This document shows, one piece after another, positions 19,356-29,012 of a DNA stretch of 64,000 nucleotides. Source of the stretch: Helicobacter aurati (GTDB lineage: Bacteria; Campylobacterota; Campylobacteria; Campylobacterales; Helicobacteraceae); NCBI RefSeq assembly GCF_003364265.1, contig NZ_NXLW01000005.1:62001-126000 (forward strand), written 5' to 3'. A program made the position numbers and the translations under genes. The notes under the pieces were generated by a model that saw only the letters and a list, made by a program, of their open reading frames with translations, searched no databases and was not told where the DNA came from. Numbering within the stretch: position 1 is the first letter of the stretch; each line of letters opens with the position of its first letter.

Positions 19356-20513
19356 TTATTTCAAATCAACACGTCTAGATAAAGACAAAACAAGCCCTAC
19401 CAGAACACAACAACAAATAAGACTGCTACCCCCATAGCTCAAAAAAGGTACAGCCATACCTTTAATTGGAATAATACCAGCCTCGCCAAATGAATTAATA
19501 AAGAAACTAAATCCCAACAAACATACAACGCCCACACAAAAAAGATGATAAAAAGAGCTTCTTAAGCGATAAGAAATTTTTAAGATTCTAAATAATATGA
19601 GAAAAAACAGCAGTACACAACAAAATAGCCCCACAATGCCAATTTCTTCTGTAATACCTGCCAATACCATATCTGTATGCACTTCTCCTAAGAATCCTAG
19701 TTTAACGATGCCTTGTCCTATACCAGAACCAAAGTGCCCGCCATAGTGAAAACCATAAGTAGCATTCTGAACTTGTCCTCCAATATCCATATTGTATTCA
19801 CCCAATAAAGAAAAGTTTGGCGCATAGGAATGAATAATGTTTTCTATATTTATCCACCATTCGCGTACTCTTTTTATCCGATGAGGGCTAATAATAACAA
19901 GGATAGTCCCAACAGTAGTAATAACCCCTAATGTTAAAGTAAAAAGAGAAAATCGTCCTCCTGCACATATCAACATGGCAATAAAAACAATCGCTAAGAG
20001 AATGATTTGTCCTAAGTCATTTTGCAATGCAGAAATAATCATAGTAACAATAAGAAATACAAACAAGTGAGGAACAACAATAGTTAATTGCTGTAAAAAA
20101 GAAAGAGTATTTCCGCCTTGAAATTTTCTACTTAAACTCCACGCAATAAAAATAATGTAGCCTATCTTAAAAAATTCCAATGGAGAAAGAGAGAAGTTAG
20201 GCAATCTTAACCATCTTTTTGCTCCACCCGCACTTGTCGCATAACTATCAGGTAAAAATGGCAAAATAAGAATCACAACCAAAGAGGCGAACATGAGAAT
20301 CAGCCCAAGCGTCAGAAGGTATCTATCTGGATTAAAATATGATAATCCCCACATAATAATTATGCCTAAACATCCCGCAAATAATTCTCGAAATAAAAAG
20401 TGAAATTGTCCATAGTTATAATAAATAACCGCATAAGAAGAAAGCGAATAACTCATAAATATAGCTACGCTCAATAATGCTGTGGACAAGAAAAATAGGC
20501 GTGTATCTGCCAA
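19356..20513 (-). CDS. ftsW: SEDS-family peptidoglycan glycosyltransferase FtsW
   Basis: Membrane protein of the FtsW/RodA/SpoVE family that polymerises lipid II, here probably the division-specific FtsW. About ten transmembrane segments are seen, with the SEDS signatures GGAKRWLRLPNFSLSPLEFF, LQNDLGQIILL, NATYGFHYGGHFGSGIGQG and GMAVPFLSYGGSSLI. I choose TTG 20513 (MADTRLFF, 385 residues) because GGAGGAG lies eight bases before it; an upstream in-frame TTG at 20528 sits before that site. The assignment to FtsW rather than RodA rests on resemblance to the H. pylori protein and the lack of mrdA or mreB nearby, and is less certain than the family. A DUF465 gene follows. Confidence 0.85.
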   Translation of the reverse strand: MADTRLFFLSTALLSVAIFMSYSLSSYAVIYYNYGQFHFLFRELFAGCLGIIIMWGLSYFNPDRYLLTLGLILMFASLVVILILPFLPDSYATSAGGAKRWLRLPNFSLSPLEFFKIGYIIFIAWSLSRKFQGGNTLSFLQQLTIVVPHLFVFLIVTMIISALQNDLGQIILLAIVFIAMLICAGGRFSLFTLTLGVITTVGTILVIISPHRIKRVREWWINIENIIHSYAPNFSLLGEYNMDIGGQVQNATYGFHYGGHFGSGIGQGIVKLGFLGEVHTDMVLAGITEEIGIVGLFCCVLLFFLILFRILKISYRLRSSFYHLFCVGVVCLLGFSFFINSFGEAGIIPIKGMAVPFLSYGGSSLICCCVLVGLVLSLSRRVDLK

Positions 20514-20702
20514 AGCTCTCTCCTCCAATCAAGTTATGTATTATTATAGCAAGCTATAAAAAATCTGATAATTACAAATCGGATAAAATAGTCTATAAAT
20601 GGTAGATAATGTTATAGCTTTTGCTTATCAAAAACAATAAAATTCCCGAAAAGATAAAACTATTGTAGAATCCCAATGAACAAATTTTAACTGGGGACGC
20701 TA

Positions 20703-21371
20703 ATGATTTACTCAATTTATGAAGATTTTATACAAAGCGCGAAAATTTCTCCAAAAAATGCAAAAATGATTCTAAGGCATTCCTTACGCGGCGATATTCG
20801 CAAGGGAGAAGTAGGAACTAACGTATTATTAACTAGAGAAGGAAAAGTGCTTGCAGAGCATTTTGGCAAACATTGTAAATTCTCAATCGAACGAATCTTT
20901 ACAAGCCATATTCAGCGATGCGTTCAAACTGCAACATATTTTGCACAAGGCTATGCAAACACACATAATATACATCTTGATATTATTCCAACAAACGTAT
21001 TAGCAGAATGCTACATTACCAATATTACGGAGGCAGAAAAACTTTTTAAACAACAATCAGCGCATGCTATTATGTCTGCTTTTTTACGAGGAGAAAAACT
21101 GCCCGGTATGCGAGATTTACACTCTAGTATGGAAATATTATTTGGGTACGTTTTCCAAAATGACTCTGAAAATATGGAGTTATTTATTACCCACGATACT
21201 TTTTTACTTGCCATTATTGGTTTTATATCTGGGTCGGATACATGCGACATGCTTTGGCCTTATATGCTAGAAGGAGCTTTCCTTTACTATGATTCTAATA
21301 AAAAAAATATTATGTGTATTTTCCGTGGGGTAGAAAGAAGCAAACATTTTGTTATTCAAAAAGGACTATAA
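20703..21371 (+). CDS. Histidine phosphatase (phosphoglycerate-mutase-like) family protein
   Basis: A 222-residue protein of the histidine phosphatase superfamily. The phosphoacceptor motif is seen as ILRHSLRGD (Arg25-His26; the usual RHG has Ser here). The second conserved region follows as FTSHIQRCVQTATYFA (the S-x-x-x-R-x-x-x-T-A pattern), and the catalytic second His is in LFITHDTFLLAII. Substrate cannot be told; it is not a glycolytic mutase by length or context. Its TAA is followed directly by the ATG of the AtpZ-like gene, so the two are co-translated. GGGGA precedes the ATG. Confidence 0.85.
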   Translation: MIYSIYEDFIQSAKISPKNAKMILRHSLRGDIRKGEVGTNVLLTREGKVLAEHFGKHCKFSIERIFTSHIQRCVQTATYFAQGYANTHNIHLDIIPTNVLAECYITNITEAEKLFKQQSAHAIMSAFLRGEKLPGMRDLHSSMEILFGYVFQNDSENMELFITHDTFLLAIIGFISGSDTCDMLWPYMLEGAFLYYDSNKKNIMCIFRGVERSKHFVIQKGL

Positions 21372-21680
21372 ATGCAAAAAAACGATATGGAATCAAAACC
21401 TCAAGATAGCAAGATACGTCAAGTTGTAAAAGGAGCAAATGACTTATCACTTGGAATATCCATGGTAATAGCCATACTTTTAGGACTAGGATTAGGCTAT
21501 GGTCTCTATAAACTCACTGGACATTATTGGCTAATATGGGTGGGACTAGGCTACGGGGTAGCTGCTGCCGTATTAAATGTTATAAAAGCATATAAAAAGC
21601 TCCATAAAGAATTGGATTCATTAAAATATGAAGAGAAATATAATTTTACAAAGAATATCAATGAAAAAGAGGTGAAATAA
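21372..21680 (+). CDS. AtpZ/AtpI-family membrane protein
   Basis: A 102-residue protein with two transmembrane helices (about LGISMVIAILLGLGLGYGLY and YWLIWVGLGYGVAAAVLNVI) separated by a short loop and flanked by charged ends. This fits the AtpZ/AtpI family associated with F-type ATP synthase assembly or Mg supply. The glycine-rich first helix and the following GLGYGVAAA are typical. It begins on the base after the histidine phosphatase stop (AAAGGACTATAA before the ATG). No atp genes are in the window, so the link to ATP synthase is family knowledge. Confidence 0.75.
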   Translation: MQKNDMESKPQDSKIRQVVKGANDLSLGISMVIAILLGLGLGYGLYKLTGHYWLIWVGLGYGVAAAVLNVIKAYKKLHKELDSLKYEEKYNFTKNINEKEVK

Positions 21681-21980
21681 CATTGAAAATAACCATAGAG
21701 TAAGTAACAATCTGTAAAAGCTTTGCCTAGGGATTCCAATAAATAAACTATAAAATCTTATCGTTGTTACATTTTATATTCACATTCATTCTTCTAAACT
21801 TATCAAAGCACTCTGCTTCAATGCTTTATAATAAATACTAAGCTTATATTTGATTCCTTGATTTATCAATATCCATTCTCTTAAAAAGTCATCAATAAGC
21901 ACCCATTCCTACCATGAAACAACTCTTTATGCAAAAACTCATTATTGAATGATATTCCCTTATACCTTTTTATATCTCTT
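21681..21980. other. Intergenic, convergent side of the AtpZ-like and RavA-like genes
   Basis: Three hundred AT-rich bases between the ends of two converging genes. I see no reading frame with a ribosome site, no tRNA and no strong hairpin; short T-rich runs near 21950-21980 may help termination. Confidence 0.5.
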
Positions 21981-23630
21981 TTATACTTGCAAGCTTTTAC
22001 GCATATTCTCTTCGTATTGCTTAATTTTTGTTTCAAAAACTCGAATCATACTAGGCAAATTCTTTTGAATCTTGTGTAATCCAGCAACATGTAATTTCAA
22101 TGGATTAGCCCAAATGGGGTTTGGTTTTGAAACATTTTGCATTTGCTTATCACAAGATTCGATAATCTTGTTTAAAGTTACAACAAGAGAACGTAATTGT
22201 GTGGCATAACCTTTTGCTTTTTTTAGTCGTATATTAACATCGCTCTTAAGGCTAGCTAACCTTGCATTCACCCTTGTTCTAACCTCTTGCACATCTGCTT
22301 CTTTCACTTGCAATTCCTGAATTTTAGATTCTAAAATCTCCTTAGTATGACGTAATTTATCTTCCAAAACATTCCTAGCCTCTTGCAGCTGCCCCTCTAA
22401 ATTCAAGCGTACTTCTTTATATTGATTCTCTTTTGCTCTGACTTCTGCTATTTGCAATTCATAACCTTCCTTTTGTCCAGCTATCTTAGAATCCTTACAT
22501 TTATTTTCAAGTGCTTCTCTTTGCTCGCGTAACTCTGTCTCTTTAGCTATTACGATTTTTAGTCTCTCGTCTAAGCCATCTTTCACCGTTTTAAAAGCCG
22601 AACGTTTTAATTGCACTTGCGCCAATTGTGCTTCTTTTAATTCGATTTCCTCTAATTGCGCTCGTTTAAAAATATCTTCCTTGGATTCTAATTCTCGAAA
22701 ATCCTCATCTAAATCATGATGATGGTCCGTTTGTGAAATATCCTGAAAGTATTTATGAAAATCTTGAATTATTAGAAATATTTCGTGAGGAGATTGATTA
22801 GGAGATGAAGAATAGGGTACATACACCATAAATTCACCATAAGGAAATTCACTGACATTCTGCTCATATCCTGTAAGAAACTGCTTTTTAAGCTCATTTT
22901 CACATTCCGCATTATGAAATACAAAAGTAGGTATAGACGCATTTGATAACGAAAGACAAATTGTTTCTTCAAGGTACTTTAATGCGTCAGCCCAATCACG
23001 CAAACAATAATAAAACATACCAAAATCCATCGGGCTGAGAATCTTTCTATTGCTAATAATAAGATTGATTGCTAAAAGATGCAGAAAATCTTTAAAATGT
23101 TTATCGGAAATATTTGTTATCAAAATTTTAGCCTTATCAGCAGAGCTTCCTGCATCTTGATTGCACAAACGCGCGACATGGGCAACAAGAGATTCTATAA
23201 AATTAATGGCTATATTTTTATTTTCGTCATTCCAGAATTTTGAAAAATCATATTCTTGAAAATATTTCTTAAGTTTTTGTGCTTCCGCCCGAAATTGTCC
23301 AAGCCTTTCCACAACATTACTACAATTAGCAGAAAAAAAATACTTATAAAGAAAGTTACTATCAGTATGATTCCCTAAAAAACAATAAGCGGTATATTTA
23401 TTGATATTATATTTTTCCTTAAGCACATTAGAATAACAAACTTTGGCTTTAATAAAAGTTTCCCCAAAAAGTGCATCAAAACGGGTTTTGATTTCAGTAA
23501 CATCATCATGTCCATACAAAAACAAAGGTTTATTTGCCAATACGCACAAGAGAGCCAAACGGACTTCATCATCACGTCCATACAATCCTTGATTTAAAAT
23601 AATTTCTAATTTTTGGATAATATCCATCAT
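21981..23630 (-). CDS. Degenerate RavA/MoxR-like protein with long coiled coil
   Basis: The first ~40 residues (LEIILNQGLYGRDDEVRLAL and LANKPLFLYG) resemble the start of RavA-group MoxR AAA+ ATPases, where GLYERxxAIRLxLLAAL leads into FLLGPPGIAKS. Here the Walker A is replaced by LYGHDDVTEIKTR, with no GKS/GKT. No Walker B (hhhhDE) is visible. Later, RKILSPMDFGMFYYCLRDW aligns with the RavA segment SPxDLxLLKDCLW. Residues ~310-460 are a long charged coiled coil with many ELxEAQ/ELREQ heptads; the last 90 residues form a separate helical end. An ATG-ATG start follows AAAAGGAGTAGTC. No VWA partner gene is next to it. I infer a former ATPase now serving as a structural or adaptor protein; the resemblance is by eye. 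Confidence 0.6.
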   Translation of the reverse strand: MMDIIQKLEIILNQGLYGRDDEVRLALLCVLANKPLFLYGHDDVTEIKTRFDALFGETFIKAKVCYSNVLKEKYNINKYTAYCFLGNHTDSNFLYKYFFSANCSNVVERLGQFRAEAQKLKKYFQEYDFSKFWNDENKNIAINFIESLVAHVARLCNQDAGSSADKAKILITNISDKHFKDFLHLLAINLIISNRKILSPMDFGMFYYCLRDWADALKYLEETICLSLSNASIPTFVFHNAECENELKKQFLTGYEQNVSEFPYGEFMVYVPYSSSPNQSPHEIFLIIQDFHKYFQDISQTDHHHDLDEDFRELESKEDIFKRAQLEEIELKEAQLAQVQLKRSAFKTVKDGLDERLKIVIAKETELREQREALENKCKDSKIAGQKEGYELQIAEVRAKENQYKEVRLNLEGQLQEARNVLEDKLRHTKEILESKIQELQVKEADVQEVRTRVNARLASLKSDVNIRLKKAKGYATQLRSLVVTLNKIIESCDKQMQNVSKPNPIWANPLKLHVAGLHKIQKNLPSMIRVFETKIKQYEENMRKSLQV

Positions 23631-23867
23631 GACTACTCCTTTTATACTACACGTTTAGTATGCACAATAGAAGATTCTACAACTATATTTAAAACGCGCT
23701 TATAATATACTTAAAAATGTCAAATTAAGAAGGAGAGCGACGGCAATAACTAAAGCAAGAAATAACTACACGTTATTTCAAGCTCCAATCTACAATAAAG
23801 AAGATCCCCGAATGTATAATAAATAATATGCCTAATTGTAAATGATATAACCCCTCAATAGTAAGAA

Positions 23868-25376
23868 TTAGAAAAACCCTAATTTGTTGATAGAATAGCT
23901 CACCAAAATATTTTTGGTTTGTTGATAGTGCTCAAGCATCATTTTATGTGTTTCTCTACCAATACCTGATTGTTTGTAGCCTCCAAATGCAGCGTGTGCC
24001 GGATACGCATGATAGCAATTTGTCCATACTCTGCCTGCCTTAATGCCTCTACCAAAACGATAAGCTCGATTAATATCCCTTGTCCAGACACCACTACCTA
24101 AACCGTAGATAGTGTCATTGGCAATTTCCATTGCTTCATTTTCGTCTTTAAAAGTTGTTAAAGCTAACACTGGTCCAAAAATTTCTTCTTGGAAGATTCT
24201 CATTTTATTATGCCCTTTAAAGATAGTGGGCTTGATATAACAACCATTTGCTAAATCTCCTCCGAGATTGTTTCTTTCGCCTCCAATCAAGCATTCTGCG
24301 CCTTCTTCCTTGCCAATCTTAATATAATTCAAAATTGTATTCACTTGATTTTCATCGACTTGAGCACCCATCATAGTAGTAGGATCCAATGGGCAACCTA
24401 CCTTTATTGCCTCAACTCTTTTAAGGACTTTTTCTATGAATTTATCATAAATTTTTTCATGGATTAAAGCTCTACTTGGGCAAGTGCAAACTTCTCCTTG
24501 ATTGAAAGCGAAAAGTACAAGCCCCTCGATAGCCTTATCAAGAAACGCATCTTCATAGTCATAAATATCCTCAAAGAAAATATTAGGAGATTTACCGCCA
24601 AGCTCTAAAGTGCAAGGAATAATATTTTCCGTAGCGAATTGCATAATCTGTCGCCCGACACTTGTAGAGCCAGTAAAGGCTACTTTTGCGATTCTTGGGC
24701 TTGTCGCTAAATGCTTGCCTATTTTGCCCCCACTGCCATTGACAATATTAACCACACCTTTAGGTAACAAATCACCAATAATATCAAACAAGACAAGAAT
24801 ACTAGCTGGCGTAGCAGAAGCCGGTTTAAGAACTACGCAATTCCCCGCTGCTAATGCAGGAGCAAGTTTCCAAGCTGCCATAAGAATAGGAAAATTCCAG
24901 GGAATAATTTGTCCAACTACCCCTAGCGGTTCATGAAAATGATAGGCTACAGTGTCATGGTCTAAATCAGATATAGCACCCTCTTGCGCACGCAAACATC
25001 CCGCAAAATAACGAAAATGATCAGCCGCTAAAGGAATGTCTGCATTTAAAGTTTCTCGAATGGGTTTTCCATTATCCCAAGTTTCCGCATGAGCTATTTT
25101 TTCTAAATTCTCTTCGATTCTATCAGCAATCTTTAAAAGTATTTTTGAACGTTCGGCAACACTTGTTTTTGCCCAACAGCACTTTGCCCCATGTGCAGCA
25201 TCAAGAGCGTTTTCAATATCCTTTTCGCTTGATAATGGCACTTCACACAGCACCTTACCATTAATAGGACTTTTATTTTGCGTATAGTTTCCTTCCACCG
25301 GCGGCAACCATCTCCCGCCAACATAATTTTCATATCGAGACTTAAAAACATTGCCACTATCAATATATTTGCTCAT
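23868..25376 (-). CDS. NAD-dependent aldehyde dehydrogenase
   Basis: A 502-residue member of the aldehyde dehydrogenase superfamily, closest in look to AldB/ExaC-type acetaldehyde or short-chain aldehyde dehydrogenases. Visible are the cofactor motif [29 protein letters not shown], the catalytic-Glu motif [10 protein letters not shown], and the catalytic-Cys region [15 protein letters not shown], then EEIFGPVL and the C-terminal [13 protein letters not shown]. The start is ATG 25376 with GGGAGG six bases upstream; a longer frame to 25415 lacks a site. It stands alone, without an alcohol dehydrogenase neighbour. Substrate is not determinable; aldehyde detoxification or ethanol/acetaldehyde use are both possible. 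Confidence 0.93.
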   Translation of the reverse strand: MSKYIDSGNVFKSRYENYVGGRWLPPVEGNYTQNKSPINGKVLCEVPLSSEKDIENALDAAHGAKCCWAKTSVAERSKILLKIADRIEENLEKIAHAETWDNGKPIRETLNADIPLAADHFRYFAGCLRAQEGAISDLDHDTVAYHFHEPLGVVGQIIPWNFPILMAAWKLAPALAAGNCVVLKPASATPASILVLFDIIGDLLPKGVVNIVNGSGGKIGKHLATSPRIAKVAFTGSTSVGRQIMQFATENIIPCTLELGGKSPNIFFEDIYDYEDAFLDKAIEGLVLFAFNQGEVCTCPSRALIHEKIYDKFIEKVLKRVEAIKVGCPLDPTTMMGAQVDENQVNTILNYIKIGKEEGAECLIGGERNNLGGDLANGCYIKPTIFKGHNKMRIFQEEIFGPVLALTTFKDENEAMEIANDTIYGLGSGVWTRDINRAYRFGRGIKAGRVWTNCYHAYPAHAAFGGYKQSGIGRETHKMMLEHYQQTKNILVSYSINKLGFF

Positions 25377-25573
25377 TATTTCCTCCCAAATTACTAAGTT
25401 AGTAGAATGCGACAATTACTTGTCTTCAAGTATTAGTGTAACAATTTTCATACATAGTAAATTACAAATTTCATAAATCATTTATAACTTTATAGTCATT
25501 TTTACTTTATGTAACAAATGCCCTAAAGATCTTAATCGCTCTATGAAACTAAAATTTATATACTCAAGAATAA

Positions 25574-26245
25574 CTAACGTATAAAAGCATAACCCGTTTG
25601 TGGATTGAGAAGAATGTAAAAATTTGCTACCTGAATGGTTTGTATGCCTTTTGGCTTATGTATTGGATTCCCGCATAGAATCCCTGAAATATCACTGAAA
25701 TAAAACCGAAAAGTATCTCTTTCCTGACAAGAAGAGAGGGAAGCTAACCGTAAAGTTTGTAATTTATTACTCTCACCTAAGCGAAAATCAAAGAGAGCAT
25801 TATTCTTGCAACGTTGAGCGATATTGGTATTATTATAACCGCTCAAACACTGGGAATTAGCAACACTTAACGCAACAATATCACCAGCCAAAGGTCGTCT
25901 ATCAAAATCTGTTGTTTCCGCAAACCTAGGAGTGTCTCTGTAAATCGAAAGGCTATTTTTCGTATAAATACCTGTTGTATGAAATTGTAACTGCCAATAA
26001 AAAGGTTCGTATTGCCTTAGCAGTCTTTGTCTATCCACCCTCTTAAAAGAATAATGATCTTTTAAATCAATATGTCCAAAATATGAACTATCCACAAGTG
26101 CCAACATACGAGTACGTTTAAGGGCATACAAAGTTGTAAGTGCAGATCGATTATCATTTGCCTTTATAAGACTAAGTGGTATCCACACTCCCAGTGATAG
26201 AAGCGAGCAAATATATAAAACAAAAACTAGCTCTAGTAATTTCAC
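25574..26245 (-). CDS. Prepilin-like type II secretion/pilin-family protein
   Basis: A 223-residue protein whose first residues read (M)KLLELVFVLYICSLLSLGVW, the hydrophobic prepilin helix with a Glu at the position corresponding to Glu5 of a mature pilin. The rest looks like a single globular periplasmic domain with four or five cysteines. The start is GTG 26245; an in-frame TGA lies 14 codons upstream and no other start is available between, so the usual leader peptide ending in Gly-Phe is absent. It either acts without cleavage or is anchored by the helix. It follows hypB by 82 bases on the same strand. Single pilin-like genes of unknown role occur in Helicobacter (memory). Function is unknown. 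Confidence 0.65.
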   Translation of the reverse strand: MKLLELVFVLYICSLLSLGVWIPLSLIKANDNRSALTTLYALKRTRMLALVDSSYFGHIDLKDHYSFKRVDRQRLLRQYEPFYWQLQFHTTGIYTKNSLSIYRDTPRFAETTDFDRRPLAGDIVALSVANSQCLSGYNNTNIAQRCKNNALFDFRLGESNKLQTLRLASLSSCQERDTFRFYFSDISGILCGNPIHKPKGIQTIQVANFYILLNPQTGYAFIR

Positions 26246-26327
26246 ACTTCCATGCCTGCAATTACAAAATTTGTAACCCCATCACGAACTTTTGCATTGC
26301 TCCCAAATACAATTAGACATCGCAAAC

Positions 26328-27011
26328 TTAACGATAAATATGATTCGAAATATAGCCATCTTGGGCAAACTTCTGGAATCTTTGTTTCAATGTTGCAATA
26401 CTTGACATCTCTTTACTGCTTACTAACATAAGCTCTATACCATTACGTAAAGATTTTAAATCTTGTTTCACTCTTTCTACACTAAATTCAAAAAACGGAA
26501 TCATATCTGCTTTTGTTATTAAAACTATATCTGCGCATAAAAACATGGAAGGATACTTTAATACCTTATCATCTCCCTCTGGGACACTTAATAATACGAC
26601 ATTGACATTTGCACCTAAATCATAACTAGCAGGACAAACAAGATTTCCTACATTCTCAATAAATATAAAATCGCTAGCTTGAAACCTCACATCAGCGATA
26701 ATAGAGGGTAAGATAGTTTGTATCATCTTAGCTTCAAGATGACAGGCTTCTCCCGTAGTGATTTGTTTTGCCAAAATGCCTTTCGTCTCGAGTCTATCAG
26801 CATCACGATTAGTTTCTAAATCACCTTCAATTACACAAAATTTTAAATCAGTATCACTCAAAGATTCTAAAAGGCTAGTTTTCCCACTCCCTGGACTGCT
26901 CATTAAATTAATAACATATTTATTGTGCTCACGATAAATATCTCGTAATATATTTGCTATCTTATCGTTAGCACTAAGAACACGTTGTAGCACAGTAACA
27001 TCTTTTTTCAT
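26328..27011 (-). CDS. hypB: Hydrogenase/urease nickel incorporation GTPase HypB
   Basis: GTPase that helps deliver nickel to NiFe hydrogenase and, in Helicobacter, also to urease. The 227 residues show Walker A SSPGSGKT (residues 38-45), IEGDLETNRDADRL, the metal-binding Cys90-His91 in TTGEACHLEA, IENVGNLVCP, VPEGDDKVLKYP, and the guanine-specificity motif ITKAD. Like H. pylori HypB it lacks a long His-rich nickel-storage N-terminus. hypA, hypC and hypD are not adjacent; only the pilin-like gene follows. The ribosome site is weak (GAAAGAA). Confidence 0.95.
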   Translation of the reverse strand: MKKDVTVLQRVLSANDKIANILRDIYREHNKYVINLMSSPGSGKTSLLESLSDTDLKFCVIEGDLETNRDADRLETKGILAKQITTGEACHLEAKMIQTILPSIIADVRFQASDFIFIENVGNLVCPASYDLGANVNVVLLSVPEGDDKVLKYPSMFLCADIVLITKADMIPFFEFSVERVKQDLKSLRNGIELMLVSSKEMSSIATLKQRFQKFAQDGYISNHIYR

Positions 27012-27136
27012 AAAATTCTTTCACCCACAATACTTTTGAATCTATACTGCCCGAATTATTTTATAACTTTCATAAAATTACGATAGGCATCAATAATCTA
27101 AAAATCATTTAAATCGAAAATCTCCATTAAATATCG

Positions 27137-27991
27137 CTATTTTGGATAAGTGATATTTGCTGAAGCTCTCATTTTTTTTACTTTTTCTGCCACAATTTCC
27201 TGCATTTTTTGTTGTTTTAGCAATTGTATAATTTGCGTTTTAACTTTGCTAAAAGGCTCTGTAACGGGCTGGTCAATTTTTTGTAAATAAATAACATGGT
27301 AACCATATCTTGTTTTAACTGGTGTTCTTGTGTAAGAATTGGCACTCATTTTTTTTGCTTCTTGTACAAACTCTGGAGCAATATTCTGATCATTAAGATT
27401 CATATTTTCAATTAACCCTCCTTTTTCTTTTGAGCTAGGATCTATAGAATACTTTTTAGCAAGTTCAGAAAATTTTTCTCTCGTTTTATTCTTTGGCACT
27501 TTACCAATTTCCGCAATAATATTTTTCGCCTCATCTTCCTTTGCCACAAGAATATGTCTTAGTGTTGCATTAAGTGTAATGAAGAAAGTAATGTTATTGT
27601 TGTAGAATCTTTGTGCTTCTTCATCTGTAACGCTTACCGTCTTATCAAGATTCTCAGCTTGTTTATTTAACCACAATTGATAGAGTAATTGTAAATTTGC
27701 CATTTTATACTCTTCGCTCTTATCCATTCCTTCTTTCTTTGCAGTATTGGCAACAACAACTGCATTAATAATCTCATCTAAAAATTGCTGCTTTTGAGCT
27801 TCGGGCAACGCCTCATAATTAAAATTGGGATTTTGTTGCTTAAGAGCAGCAAAAACAGAATCGGAAATAGTTATCCCATCAACGGTTACAATCGTTTTAG
27901 CATATAAATTTACCCCTAGCAAGGCTGGGAACATAATACAACTTGCTAACGTTGCTTTTTGTAACGAATTTCTTAAAAAACTCATAGACAT
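27137..27991 (-). CDS. cbf2: Periplasmic peptidyl-prolyl isomerase, PEB4/Cbf2 family
   Basis: SurA-like periplasmic chaperone with a parvulin domain that assists outer-membrane protein folding; the C. jejuni (PEB4) and H. pylori (HP0175) homologues are known antigens. Of 284 residues, the first ~30 form a signal peptide (QKATLASCIMFPALLGVNLYA). A helical SurA-N-like region follows, including FNYEALPEAQKQQFLDEIIN, and then the PpiC domain from about residue 140 (LRHILVAKEDEAKNI, KYSIDPSSKEKGG, TPVKTRYGYHVIYL). A short helical C-terminus (about 245-284) completes it. GAGGAG precedes the ATG. It is divergent from the EI24 gene. Confidence 0.9.
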   Translation of the reverse strand: MSMSFLRNSLQKATLASCIMFPALLGVNLYAKTIVTVDGITISDSVFAALKQQNPNFNYEALPEAQKQQFLDEIINAVVVANTAKKEGMDKSEEYKMANLQLLYQLWLNKQAENLDKTVSVTDEEAQRFYNNNITFFITLNATLRHILVAKEDEAKNIIAEIGKVPKNKTREKFSELAKKYSIDPSSKEKGGLIENMNLNDQNIAPEFVQEAKKMSANSYTRTPVKTRYGYHVIYLQKIDQPVTEPFSKVKTQIIQLLKQQKMQEIVAEKVKKMRASANITYPK

Positions 27992-28151
27992 TACAACTCC
28001 TCATTCTACATTTTAAAGTTTTGTTAAGGTTTGCTAATTTTTCCTATCGTTAAGGGAAATTTAGGCATTTATTTGAGGTATAATGATACAATTTAATTGT
28101 AATTATTGCAAATTTATTTTGCCACTGAGCATCAGGACACCAAGAGAAGTA

Positions 28152-28961
28152 ATGATATATTTCACAAGCAACAGTATAAATTCACGGAATTTCTTCGCCT
28201 TTTTACAAACACCTTTTGCTATGACGTTTAAAAGTCTTAAACATCCCAAAATATTAGCTCTAAGTATTGTTCCAGTGTTTTTTATTGCCTGCCTGTATGT
28301 CGCATTATTCATTACTAGCCTGTATCATTTCAATTGGTTTTTGCAAAAATTCCCCGCCATGTGGTTAAACTATGCCGTGCAGGACGGACTACTTAACACG
28401 TGCGTTTATGTTGTTCTTTGTCTATTTGCTTTCATCGGTATAACTATTCTTATTGTGTTTGTTGTGGGTGTCATCTCTCTTATTATTACTTGTTTCTTTG
28501 CCCCAATAATCGTACAATTTACTCAAAGAGAATTTTACCCCTCCACATTGCTCAACCCTCCTTCTTTCTTAGAATCACTTAAACTCTCGGCTGTAATGTT
28601 TAGTAAAACTCTATTGAAATTTTTGATTCTATCAATGTTTTGTTCGCTTTTGGATCTCATTGGACTGGGGCTTATCGGCATGATATTAAGTATATTCTTC
28701 TATTTTCGTTTCTTTTGTGTAAATTTGAATTACGAAATAGCCCTAAACATCATGTCTGATAGCGAATATAAAATCTTTTTACAACATAATGCTATGCCAA
28801 TCACGGTGCTCAATGGTGTGCTATTTATCCCTTTATATCTTCCAATCATAAATTTTTTTGTGTTGCCTTGGCAAATATTGGTTCTTAGTCATTTTATGTT
28901 AAATTGGTATACGAAGTTTTCCCTTTCCAAAGACGAAGAAGTTATAGAAATTCTGCAATAG
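28152..28961 (+). CDS. EI24-domain (CysZ-like) membrane protein
   Basis: A polytopic membrane protein of about 269 residues in the EI24/CysZ family. It has five or six hydrophobic helices, an early FKSLKHPKILALSIVPVFF segment (the family's usual first helix region) and FYFRFFCVNLNYEIALNIM. A homologue lies next to the PEB4-type gene in H. pylori (HP0174/HP0175, from memory), matching the arrangement here. The start is uncertain: ATG 28152 has GAGAAG close upstream, while an in-frame ATG at 28083 does not. Function is unknown; sulfate transport by analogy with CysZ is not supported by context. Confidence 0.75.
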   Translation: MIYFTSNSINSRNFFAFLQTPFAMTFKSLKHPKILALSIVPVFFIACLYVALFITSLYHFNWFLQKFPAMWLNYAVQDGLLNTCVYVVLCLFAFIGITILIVFVVGVISLIITCFFAPIIVQFTQREFYPSTLLNPPSFLESLKLSAVMFSKTLLKFLILSMFCSLLDLIGLGLIGMILSIFFYFRFFCVNLNYEIALNIMSDSEYKIFLQHNAMPITVLNGVLFIPLYLPIINFFVLPWQILVLSHFMLNWYTKFSLSKDEEVIEILQ

Positions 28962-29012
28962 TTCTTTTCAATGATAGCCAATTGCATCAATTAATGGAAT
29001 CCAAAATTAAGC

